Shown here piece by piece: positions 11,675-22,827 of a stretch of 64,000 bases of DNA. The first letter of the stretch is position 1. Each line of letters opens with the position of its first letter. The notes under the pieces are model-generated. The model ran no database searches and was not told where the DNA came from. It saw nothing but the letters and a program-made list of their open reading frames with translations. The position numbers and the translations under genes were made by a program. The stretch is from Orbilia blumenaviensis (Eukaryota; Ascomycota; Orbiliomycetes; Orbiliales; Orbiliaceae): assembly GCA_036872755.1 (NCBI GenBank), contig JAVHNS010000002.1, forward strand, positions 186,001-250,000, written 5' to 3'.

Positions 11675-13074
11675 ATGGACCCGGACAGGTCGCAATTTTC
11701 TCCATTCGTGGACCCCATAACGCCGGTGGGCAGTGTCACTCCGTATACGTATGGTTCCGAGCCAAATTCAAATAGAGGTTCCTCGTCGGCGCTTCCCAGC
11801 ATACTCGGCCCTCAACAGAGATATTTTCATTCACGACGTGTACCAAAGGGAACGGTAGAAAAACCTTGGCTAGAAAAGAAGGATCCCAAAGAAAAATGGG
11901 TAACAATTATCCCGTTAATTGGTATTTTCATCGGTCTGGCTGTATCCGGGTATTTGGTTTATGATGGATACACATCTGTCATACAGCATAAATATTGCCC
12001 GGTGTATATGGAGGATTTCCGGGATGGCTTTAACACCGATGTTTGGACACGAGAAGTTGAGGTAGGCGGATATGGGTAAGTTTTACCAGCCGTCGGGTTC
12101 CAATTGCTTCGCCAATAGCTAATTCGCGGGTCGCCGCGTCGTATAGAAATGGCCAATTCGAATACACCACCAACACTGAGGAAAATTCGTATGTCAAGGA
12201 TGGAAAGCTCTATATTAAGCCAACATTACAAGACGAAAGACTTATAGTACAAGAGAATACCATCAATCTCCTCAAGGAGGGTATCTGTACCTCCAACATC
12301 CCTAAGAACTGCATCACATCAACAAACAGCACCAATGGAACCATCGTTAACCCTGTCAAATCCGCACGTATCAACACTAAAAAATCATTTAGTATAAGAT
12401 ACGGCCGCATTGAGGTTAATGCTAAACTTCCTCTCGGTAAATGGCTTTGGCCTGCTATTTGGATGTTGCCAGTGGAGGATACGTACGGACCATGGCCTCG
12501 CTCTGGGGAAATTGATATTATGGAAAGTCGAGGCAACGATTATCGGTACCCACAAGGTGGAAACGATATTGTCTCTTCGGCTCTTCACTGGGGCCCTGAC
12601 AATGCCCACGATGCCTGGTGGATGACAAACGTGAAGCATCGTGCCCTCCACACAACATATGCTGCTGGTTTCAATAATTTTGGGATCGAGTGGTCCGACA
12701 AGTATATGTTCACCTACGTGAATTCTCGGTTATTGCAGGTCCTTTACACTAAGTTTGATGCGAAGGGCCTGTGGGAGCGTGGAAACTTCCCCCTCAGCAG
12801 CGCAAATGGAACACGATATACCAACCCATGGGAAATCAGCAAAAGCCCAAATGCCCCCTTTGATCAACGATTTTATCTTATTCTTAATGTCGCTGTTGGG
12901 GGCACCAACGGTTGGTTCGCGGATGGTGTCGACGAAAAACCCTGGGTCGATGCCAGTCCCAATGCAAAGAAGGACTTTTGGAATTCACGATACATCTGGG
13001 CGGCTGATTGGGACAAGAATGATAACCACGCCATGGTCGTCGACAGCATCAAGATGTGGCAGGAGTGCGACTGA
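11675..13074 (+). CDS. membrane-anchored glycoside hydrolase family 16 (beta-glucanase/transglycosylase-like)
   Basis: Two exons (11675-12075, 12147-13074) give 442 residues. Residues 1-75 are a Ser/Pro-rich cytosolic tail. Residues 76-96 (VTIIPLIGIFIGLAVSGYL) form one transmembrane helix with no cleavable signal, so a type II orientation with the catalytic domain outside the cytosol is likely. The GH16 domain follows. Its active-site strand is GEIDIMES, giving Glu255, Asp257 and Glu260 as nucleophile, helper and acid/base. Aromatic subsite residues include KWLWPAIWML and LHWGPDNAHDAWW. Family members cut or remodel beta-1,3-glucans; this subgroup resembles laminarinase/glucan-binding-protein types rather than Crh transglycosylases. 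A cell-wall or secretory-pathway role is inferred. The 3' side is marked by a run of 28 T shortly after the stop. Confidence 0.9.
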
Positions 13075-13120
13075 ACATGCGGCATCGTGCTTTCTTTTCA
13101 AATTCTGCTTCGGTTTCTTC

Positions 13121-13121
<1 letters not shown>

Positions 13122-13149
<28 letters not shown>
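13122..13149 (+). repeat. T28 homopolymer after the GH16 gene
   Basis: Twenty-eight consecutive T residues begin 48 bases after the GH16 stop codon, within its likely 3' UTR. On the minus strand this is an A28 tract, which could equally be the tail of an old retroposed sequence; no element body was identified next to it. Confidence 0.9.
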
Positions 13150-13152
<3 letters not shown>

Positions 13153-15014
13153 TCTCAAAAATGCAGATGCTATAGAAGGGATCTCAAATCCAGTACCATA
13201 TTCACACGATCAAGTTTCACTTTTGTTCCCATCTCGAGATGTCATGGGCAAGAGCTGCCCCTGTTCTGAAAACCCCCTTGCTACCACTCCTCTGCACTGG
13301 TGGCGTTTGCACTGCCATCTCCTGAACATCCTTCCTAACGTTTCTATATATGTCTACGAGTTTATTGGCTATTCGGCGCTGTTTGTTGCTTTTGTTATCT
13401 GCACTGTTATGGGTCAAGCGCTTTTAATATCACCAGGATATTGGATTGGATACATTCTTAGTAATCTAGGGTTGTTTAGCCTCTAGTCAGGTATTATGTT
13501 GTACATTAGTAAAATATTTAGTATATGGTACCCGAACACCCGCTTGGTTTAAGGCTCTCAATGGAAATGTGGATCGTATATCAAAATATAATATCGAATT
13601 GCCGGTTTCTCAATGCTGTTCATGCACATGCTAGGCAAGTGGGGAGAGCACGGTTACATGTCACTCTAAACCACGGACTTAAATCCCAGGGCCTTATACT
13701 GCTATCGAGTTAAGCTTGAGAGCCTGCCTCCAAGCCTTAGTAGATGATCCACCTTCGACGTCAACTGTTGCCTCGTTTTTTTTCCTCGCTTGGACGAAGT
13801 GGATCTAGCTGGATTAGCCACACAAGTGGAAGGCAGGAACGTGAGGCTTGACAAGGGCCCTTGCTAGCTCTTAAAATACCGCAGCTCGAGACGTGCAGAC
13901 GGAAACCACTTGCGCGATTTCTAAGGCACTCGTTTTCGCTGATATTTTTCTCTTTCGCTTTTGGTAGTGGCAGGGTGCCAAATAAAGACCCATGGATGTT
14001 CGATTTTGATGCTGGTGCACACCAGAACATCGTTGAGGTTATCTCAGAAACATGAGCCAGCCAATTCAACCTGCAGGTGCTACCCCACGCAGTGTGAGCT
14101 GGATGACCCCCAAACCCGAACCACACTTGAAAATAATCCCAACCACCACATGTGCGAAGAATATTCTCTCTATCGGTGGGTTTTGGGTCTATCTAACATG
14201 GATATGATACGGGCTATCCCAGAAACATCATCTCCCGATCCCTCTTTGCTGGCATTTCCTTTTCGCTCCTACTCACGCCTGGATTCGATCGAAGGCAAAC
14301 TCCACCCCCTCAGTTCCTTCGCACCAGTCTTACACTGTAAGTACATGTATGAACTACATACACGTACATTACATGAAGAATGAATTTTGTGGGTACTCAT
14401 TCGCAGTTCGGGGTGGGTACTTGGGATATCCCATGCATTGAACATGCACAAGAGGCCCGACAATATCACCTGTCTGCAGGAAAACCTTGTGCCTTGGAGC
14501 GAGGGAGAACGCCCAGAGCTGGCTTGTTCTCATAGAATATCAAAACTGACAGGGCTCTAATCTCCGCTGGCGAGTTCTCAATTCGCAAACAGGCTTTAGA
14601 TACCCACCAGAATGCAGCCTTTTTGGACTTCATGATTTCAGCTCGAGGCCAGAGCGCGTTGAGCTCGGAAAGCCCCTCCCCTGTGATACCACATGTATCT
14701 ATATGAGGGCCCACTATTATCTGTTGCACAAATGGAGGTTATCAGAAATATTAATTAAATTTAATATAGTTCGGAACTGTTGATACTGAGGGTTGACTTA
14801 CAGCTCGAACAATTCGACGGACCGAGAGCCCCAAGAATCAAGCTCGACTCGACTCGGCCTCTCATCGCTATTCGTGTCACACTAGGCCAAGCCGACGGCC
14901 GGCCCACAGCGCTGCAGCTGGAACATACATATCTTCAACTGAATCATAATCAAGTGCATAGTAATGTCAGTAAGGAGCTCGGTAATCAAAACGTTTCTAT
15001 GGATTGATCGTTGG

Positions 15015-15032
15015 TTTTTTTTTTTTTTTTTT
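15015..15032 (+). repeat. T18 homopolymer
   Basis: An uninterrupted run of 18 T residues in the gene-poor spacer; no adjacent element recognised. Confidence 0.9.
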
Positions 15033-17654
15033 CTCCTCTAAATTTTACGAGATGGTTTATAAAAGGATTTTTCTCTCTCGGTAGAGAGGGCGGCAAGCCA
15101 TGTTCTGATCCCCACATGTCTCGTCTCTAATCTCTGACAGCCGCACAATGAGCTGGCTGGTTCAGACATTTAGGAACACACATGTGGACATTGGGCGCAT
15201 TGACATCATGGCAGATCCGCGGCTTCGCACTAGTAAGGAGTTTGCGATGAAAGCCAAGATCTCAATCTCGGGAAAGCAAGGGAACATTGTCGGGGAAGTG
15301 AGGGAGGACTCTCTATTTCTGAAAGCAATATAGCGGCGTCAGCATCTCTTATCTGTGCAGTCATGCTGAGTGCGCGGTTGGGGTGGTCTTTACTCGAGAG
15401 CGAAAGACGAGCTCAAGGATCCAAAAAGCTTAAGCCTTGTGGTTGCAGCTGGACACGAGTCGGTGAAGAGATAATGCGAGTAGCCGGGATATCAAAGCCT
15501 CAACCGACTCGCGAGCGAAGAAGGTCTGCATCTCTTTTAGTAATCGATAGGTATCTATCACGACTTAAGCGGGTCCGATGAGAATATTGTTCAAGTAAAT
15601 GATACGCACTTGCTCAGCACTTACATACTTCTTGGTATCTATAATCCTACCTCCGTGAGGGATTACCTGGTTGGTGTGATGCCTGTACATACATACATAC
15701 ACTAGTTCAAGGCTTTTGCCAGCAAACATGTCGACAGCGACCTATCGGATCGCATCACAGTCACACAGGGTTTCTATTTTTCTGCTTCATTTTGTTTTAG
15801 TCGAAAAAACTTGGGCTTTGTAAAAATAAGAAAGAGGACCTAGTAAACAATCGGAGATCCAGAGACCCCGAAGACAGGGTTGTAATTTAGCTAAGTGGTT
15901 GACGAAAAGAAAAAAACCAACGGCGTGAGGGGCCCGAAGAACAGCAAGGGATCGCGGACGGGATAGCCAACATGATCTGTGAGCTCATGCGGCCAGAACT
16001 GTCGCAGCTGTCAAGGTCTGGACAAAGTCGTCTTAGAATGGATCGAGATAGGACCAAACGAGAGGAAGATGGTCGTTCCCAACAAACAGAATAAGAGACG
16101 GGTGATCATCTAAGGTCCCGATCAGACTGGGGTAGGGCTGATATTGCATCTAAGATATGATGGTTTATCTTTCCCGTTCCCGCTAGTGAGACCAGACCCA
16201 ATATTCCCAGATTTCGACGTCATTTCAATTATAACATCCTGGTGATGAGCTCTCACTCACTCACGGCATCCCGATCCCGAAACCAAGGTCAATGCCCCTA
16301 AGACGATTCCCGAGCTAATGGAGTTAATCCAGCCGCCGGCGGGACTCTCTTTGCGAATAGGAGGACAACAGCGATGGATGTGAAAAAATTTCAGTCTTTC
16401 CACGAGTTCACCATCACATCTTTTCCATCAGGCCATGGCCAAATTTGGAAATGAGGTCGGCAAGAGGAAATTGCAGCTGCAGGAGAACGGACGGGCTCAA
16501 ATCCAAAACAAGCATAAGCGAGGTGGGCCGGGGTTGCTGGAAAAGGCCGGACCCGCTTTGTACAAGTTTCCTCTTTTTCTGAATGGATTCCAAACATCGC
16601 CACGAGTTCGCAGACAGGAACAGACTAGATACATACATGTACATACATGCATATACTGGCGGGAAGGCAGTACGCAGACCTAGAAAACCTAGTGTTTTTT
16701 TTATTTTTTATTTTATTTTTTTATTTATTGAAAAGAAGCTTTGTCTCTGCCCGTGGCTCGATGATAGGGCAGACATGACTGCTCAGATGGGCTCTGGCAG
16801 GATAATAGGTACTTTGACAATTTAAAAGTGGACTACACACTTGTGTACTCACATCTACATTTAGAAATTAGAACGATATAGAGTAGTGCTGTTACGTTAA
16901 TATATTGTTGAGGTCTCACTCTGGTCCATAGGCATTGCAGCTGCGGTTTCCGGCGGGCAACCAACGAGAATTCGTGTCAGACACCTAACCTAACCACAAC
17001 ATCAGTATTTCCCCGACTGATTCTGTTGGCTATGTAACTCTCTGGCTTCAAGATAAGGCTGTGTTGGCCGTCAATGGATCCATCCATCACAACAGTCCAA
17101 TATTCGGAGGTTCAGATGTCAAGCTGAACCCGTTAAACTCTTGGCGCTACTTCTGAACAAGCGCTTCCCAAGCCAGCCGCACATTGTGAAAGGGGTATAT
17201 CAGAGGGCAACTAAGGCCGACCCTCAGCGGTTTTTGGTCGATTGTCTTAGTCTCTCCAAGCGAGCCTGAAGGGTTATTGCAATTGCGCATTTCTCTTGCG
17301 CGTTTCGAATCTATATAACGATTGCGGCCGGAAAATATGATTATATCTGGAACTGAAGCTGGAATCCGTGACAGCAATCGTTGGGATTGATAATTTGTCG
17401 CCAAAGATTGAAATTCAAAGGGTTGTCTGGAGATTTCTCCTTGACAGATTTGGTGAACGGCGTGCGTCAGGGCTGCCGTGTGTGCAGTTTGTGGCTGCCT
17501 TGGGCGGTTTCTGCTTCTGCAGCGCCACGGGGATTGCTCTACCTGGGAAAGATATACCGGTCCGGGAAGGCCCCGGGTGAGCTTAGGGTCTTGAAGCCGG
17601 TGTTCATAAATTGTTGGAATCCAAATATTTCATCGAACATTCCAGCTCATATCA

Positions 17655-18079
17655 ATGCGTCGTGTTGCTGTTGGAACTGGTCTTATTGATGAACATCGCT
17701 TTTCGACTGTTTAAAACCATAAGGCAAAGATCAGTACTGTTGGCGTCGACGGATCTGGCAAGGTTGAAGCAGCGGAGATCTCACAATTTATTGGTAAACC
17801 GGACTGACGGGAAATACTTGAGCATGTAACAGTCGTTTTAATTAACGTAAACGGGCCACATTTTGCGAATCCGTAAAGCTCGAGTTCTGATCGATTCCAT
17901 TTTGTAGAAACAAGACACTATACTCGAGCCTCGCTGGACACTATCTATTTGATCTGGACTATCTGTTGGCCGTCAGAGATACGCCAGCAACGGAAGACCT
18001 TCTTGAGAAGGTGCTCTTGCTACGACCTGACAAAATCGTCCGTGAGAAAACGGAAGCCAGCGTCAAGTCGTTAGGCTGA
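17655..18079 (+). pseudogene. possible relic of a P-loop kinase
   Basis: A plus-strand frame starting with ATG at 17655 reads 19 codons to a TAA, then continues in the same frame through KAKISTVGVDGSGKVEAAE before a TGA near 17804. GVDGSGK matches the Walker A loop of nucleoside/nucleotide kinases, except that the usual Ser/Thr after Lys is Val. A second protein-like stretch, at 17908-18079, follows a good TTGTAG acceptor and contains LFDLDYLLAVRDTP and LLLRPDKIVREKTEA, but its phase does not match a clean splice from the first part. The call rests on one motif plus composition and is weak: it may be a decayed gene or chance. Confidence 0.22.
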
Positions 18080-19249
18080 TGGGTGGGAATGACCAAAGCT
18101 GCAAAGAACGTACCCCGGTTCTAAAAAACCCAGATGGGTACCTTCCCAGAAGGAACAGCTCCCGCCATCCAGTCAAAGACCGTTGCGCAATTGCCTCAGG
18201 AAACGAACCAAGAAATGCAATGATACCTGACCCCAGCCAGCTGTCATGTCATCGAGTGCTTCTAGATGGTTGTTTTTTTTAGGAAGAAAAAAATCTGAGT
18301 GCCTGGGATGGCACATATGTCTGCCAGGATGCTGGTCAGCGTCAGCGTCGGCGCCGGCGTCGACAATTCAACTCCGCCAGTTCTCATATCGTTTTATTGA
18401 GTGACACCAACCGACGGGTAAAGCCTGGCTAAAGACAACCCCACTAGTCGCTCACTAGTTGTGGATGACAATAATAAAAATTCAGAACAGTCTTCTCGTC
18501 TTCCACAGAGAACAGTCCAAAGCCGGTCGAAATTATCGAGCTCTGTGAAACATGTTTGCATATCCAACCGCAGGTAACAAACCTGAAAAACTCGCGAAGA
18601 ACCTTGCTGTCCGATTGCTGTCCATATCAAAAATAAAAATAAAACAGGCCAAGTACATACAAAAGCACATTACTACAGATATATATCTATTTTTACTTGT
18701 CACCAAAAGATAACAGAAAGGACTGCTTGTGAAGCGGTTAGGGTATGAGGATGCCTTGATAGACCCGACCGTTGGGGTTCCTTCGAGGGCGGAACCGGGG
18801 GCATCTCGGGGCCCTTCTGGCACAATTTCCCCTATCTTGCGCCAAGCCAAGTGGTTTGCTTTGCGGTCAAAGTTGTTCCTGATGTCCCCTGTCTCCTTTC
18901 TAGCGCTCCGTTTTCTTTTTCCGTGATGGTTTTTTGTCCCCTGCGCACCGGCTGAGAACCCCTTGGGCATCTGGAGCAATTGCTTTTTCGGCTTTCATTC
19001 AATTTACCTTGCATGCACTTTCTCGAACTTTTTCCATGGGGGAGGAGGGCTAATCTGGATGTTCTCCTTAGCGTGCATAACCCCCAAACCTTACTAGTCC
19101 CTTGGGCGCTGCGCATATGGGAGGAACATAATGGGCGAGAGACACGTCCATGTGTGGCCCGGCGAAAGTTATCGTTGGAGTCCTGGCCCAAGCCAGCGTT
19201 CACCAACTCCATCTGGGATCGTTCAAGCCGAACAATATCTCCCTGGTCT

Positions 19250-19320
19250 GCCCTCTTTCCTCTTTCCTTCGTTCCTTTCTTGCCCTCTTGCCCTCAGCCT
19301 CTCGTTAGTGTTTCGCTCTC
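19250..19320 (+). promoter_or_regulatory. pyrimidine-rich tract upstream of the GT2 gene
   Basis: About 70 bases dominated by C and T (repeats of CTTTCC and GCCCTC), roughly 350-420 bases before the GT2 start codon. CT-rich tracts near the transcription start are common in strongly expressed filamentous-fungal genes, so this may mark the promoter or the transcribed leader. Confidence 0.4.
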
Positions 19321-19674
19321 CAGTTTTCGGAGATACCAACTGGCATGCCCTCTCCTCTCTCTCGTTTGTAGTCGAGTCGCAAGTAGTTGATATACCCTTG
19401 AGATTCCCTTTGATTACCTTCTCTCAGGCGACCTGTCCCTGCTGGTTGTATTCCAAGGTGTCTCCGCCATTCGCTCCGTAGAACAACCCGCCACTCTCCC
19501 CCCCACCATTCGTTACGACAACTCGTCCTGTCCCGTTCCATTTCCGCCTGGATTGTAATCGTGGCATCAATTGAAGGAGGAATCACGATACTGTTAGGAC
19601 GGTTCTAGGAGGATACCCTTTTCGATCAGGAGCAGCAGGCCATCTGAGCAAACAGCCGCTGTAACTTTTCCAAA

Positions 19675-22600
19675 ATGGGTCTTAAGAACTACTTCAAGGC
19701 CCCTCCAGCGGCCAACGCAGGAACTCCAGCAGAAGGCTCATCCCCTCCTCAATCTGAGAAGGGCGCAGCAGCAGCAGCAGCAGCAGCGATGACACCCGCT
19801 GTCGGCGGGAGCCTCGAGATGCCAGGCTTACGGAGCCCGTCCCGTGTGTCCTCGTCCCGAAGTTCGCTCAACAGTCCTGGCTCTTCTCGCTCGTCGGCAT
19901 TGATCGAGGATATCAAACACGAGGTCATGGTCAACTACCTCTTCCAACAGCAGTGCTCCCAGATGTGGGTTGCTGATGTGACTGGAGAGGCGGAAGGTGT
20001 GATACTCCGCAAGAGCAGAAATAATTATATGGCCTGCCCTCCGGAATTGGGAAGGAGTCGATTTGCCGCAGCTTGTGCCGCAATGAATGTTCAGGTTAGC
20101 GCAATATGTATATTTGTATCATGGTAGTCAGAGATTGCTAACTCGTCACTATCAGGTTGCAATGACCGTAAATTCGCGTGTCATAAAAACCTTTCTTCAA
20201 TGGTCGCCAGATGCTGTCGATGTACCCTTGATGAACGGCCTACGTATCCAGGTTTTGCCAACAATAGATGACCTGCCGCGAGCAAAGAAGCATCAATTTG
20301 CTGCATTCATCGCTCATGAGCAGATACTGGTTGTCTGGGATGATGATGCCCTTCACATTGTCCAGAGAGCTAAGTCGATTGAAAGCGAGCTTATGGAATT
20401 GGTCTGGAGAACACATGAAGACATCGAGGCTGATAACGAAAAGAAAGATCCTAACCACATCCACGTTGAAGGTTTGGACGAGGAAAGCGGCGAGGTTACT
20501 CTTGAGAGTAGGCCGACCCATTTAATGAACACTGTCTTGGTGTCACTCACACTCATTTTGGTCATCGTCACCCTCGGCGCTGGTTACCGTCAGCTCGCAG
20601 TTGAAATCGCAGTTGATGGGGATTTCACAAGGCTGGCATTTTTGGCACTTACTCCGGTTCAAATCTTCTTGACACTCTTCTTCGGTCAGGTCATTGTCGG
20701 ATGTATTGCCCAGGTTTTTGGGCCCGTTAGACAGCTGTCCATTAACTCCAAGTTTTATTCCGCAAAACCCCCAGTTCGCATCAGGACCCCAGTGCTCCCC
20801 CATGTTACTATCCAGTGCCCAGTCTACAAGGAGGGCCTTCATGCTGTGATTGCACCAACCATCAAATCGATTAAACAAGCCATTTCGACATATGAACTAC
20901 AAGGCGGCTCTGCTAATATCTTCATCAACGACGATGGGCTCCAGCTTATTGAAGAAGAGGACAGGCAAGCTAGAATAGAATTCTACGCCGATAACAACAT
21001 CGGCTGGGTTGCCCGCCCCAAACATGGCGAAAACGGCTTCCTGAGACGAGGAAAATTCAAGAAGGTATGTTGTCGAATTTTGGTACCAAACCCTGTTTGT
21101 TTGTTTACACGCACCGAATGAATATGGCTATGGGAGCACCTGAAGTATTATATATATATTTCGGAGAGTGGCGATGTATGGTTGATGAAGGAGAAAAAAA
21201 AGAGTTCGAAAAAACAGGATGGGGAAAGATGTTGGTTTTCTTGTGTCGATGATTACTGCTTTGATTAGTATGTTCAGTAAGCTCACGTGGCCAACACTTA
21301 TAATCTAGGCTTCCAACATGAACTTCGCTCTCATGATATCCTGCAAAGTCGAGGAAAAACTAGCTGCTATCGAACGTACAGAAGATTGGACACAGCATGA
21401 TGAGGCACAGGCATACGAAGAAGCTCTCAAAGAAGTCGTCACAGCCGACGGTCGTGCCTGGGCTGATGGAAACATCCGAGTGGGAGACTACATCATTCTT
21501 ATCGACTCCGACACCCGTGTCCCAGCAGATTGTCTTCTGGATGCGGTCAGTGAGCTGGAACGTTCTCCGGAAGTCGGAATCATGCAATATTCATCCGGTG
21601 TCATGCAAGTCGTCCACAACTACTTTGAAAACGGCATTACTTTCTTCACCAACTTGATCTATACCGCCATTAGGTACACCGTCTCCAACGGTGATGTTGC
21701 CCCCTTCGTTGGTCACAATGCCATTCTCCGTTGGTCGGCTGTCCAGCAAGTCTCTTACATGGATGAGGATGGCTACGAAAAATTCTGGTCCGAGTCTCAT
21801 GTGTCTGAAGATTTTGATATGTCACTTCGTTTGCAAGTCAATGGCTACACAATTCGCTTAGCCGCCTACACCGGAGATGGTTTCCAGGAAGGCGTGTCGC
21901 TCACTGTTTATGACGAACTGGCCCGCTGGGAAAAATACGCTTATGGATGCAACGAACTGCTCTTTCACCCCATTCGTTTCTGGCTTATCCGTGGGCCATT
22001 TACTCCGCTCTTCCGTCGCTTCTTGTTCTCCAACATTCGCATGACATCCAAAATCACAATTATCTCTTACATTGGAACATACTACGCCATCGGTGCCGCA
22101 TGGATCATGACTACTGCCAATTACTTTGCTATCGGTTGGTTCAATGGCTATCTGGATAAATACTATATCGACTCGTGGCGAGTGTGGTTCTCTATTGTCA
22201 TCGTCTTTAATGGCCTCGGTAATATTGCCCTTGCTGTGATGAGATATCGTATTGGCGAGAGGACCTTTCTCTATGCTTGTAAGTTCACATGCATTCTATG
22301 ACGACCTTGACATCTGTGACTAACCAAAACAAACCAGTGTTCGAAAATTTCAAATGGGTTCCGATGCTCGCACTCTTCTTGGGTGGTCTCTCCTTGCACG
22401 TCTCTCAGGCTCTTCTCGCCCATATGTTTGAGATTGACAGTAAGTTACACCCGATCCACTCGCATTCAAACAGCACTAACCATGAGGTTTCATCTAGTGA
22501 CATGGGGTGCCACCGGTAAGGAAGTCGAATACTCAAACTTTTTCATCGAAGTACCAAAGGTCTTGAAGCGATTCAAGTGGAGTATGATATTTGCCCTCCT

Positions 22601-22827
22601 TGCTATTGCCGGAGTTATCATTCTAGCCGTAGCCCCCTTCGTTCCCTATTCATACCGAATCCAGGACTTTACGCCAATTCTTCCTATGGTAGGTTATCTT
22701 CAATCTTCGTTTATTGGGAGATTCTGTGCTAATTTTTCCCTCTAATTTCTCTTAGTGCACTGTTGCGGTCTCCCATCTCCTATTCCCGCTCGCGCTCAAC
22801 CCCGCACTGATGACATTTTCCTTCTAA
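19675..22827 (+). CDS. processive family 2 glycosyltransferase, conserved fungal GT2 membrane protein
   Basis: Six exons (19675-20094, 20156-21064, 21309-22278, 22338-22439, 22498-22688, 22756-22827) give 887 residues. After a Ser/Ala-rich N-terminus, transmembrane segments lie at about 268-283 and 303-325. The GT-A catalytic part then follows: IFINDDG (Asp399-400), DSD (510-512), EDFD (Glu611-Asp612) and ARWEKYAYG, the Q/RxxRW-type acceptor motif (Arg649-Trp650). The C-terminus has further hydrophobic segments. This is the D, DxD, ED, QxxRW-like set of processive beta-glycosyltransferases such as chitin, cellulose and hyaluronan synthases. Architecture matches the conserved ascomycete GT2 protein reported as needed for hyphal growth on solid surfaces and virulence in Zymoseptoria and Fusarium (from memory). 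The product is probably a cell-surface polysaccharide of unknown structure. Intron 2, at 244 bases, is much longer than the others (about 55-70). Confidence 0.92.

Larger units (their letters stand above)
13075..19674. other. large gene-poor spacer (6.6 kb)
   Basis: The longest stretch without a supported gene. It contains the T28 tract, an 18-T run at 15015-15032, short tandem ACAT units near 15690, a T/A-rich block around 16694-16732 and many short frames on both strands without recognisable domains. A possible broken P-loop kinase is listed separately at 17655-18079. The last kilobase before 19675 is probably the promoter and long leader of the GT2 gene. Confidence 0.5.

Noticed and set aside
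13761..14126. Minus-strand frame of 121 codons
   Set aside because: No recognisable motif, and competing frames of similar size lie on the other strand.
18832..19212. Minus-strand frame of 126 codons rich in Arg, Ser and Gly
   Set aside because: No domain pattern, overlaps plus-strand frames of similar length, and lies in the probable GT2 promoter region.
19768..19790. GCA repeat at the start of the GT2 gene
   Set aside because: It encodes a short poly-Ala stretch inside the coding sequence and needs no separate explanation.
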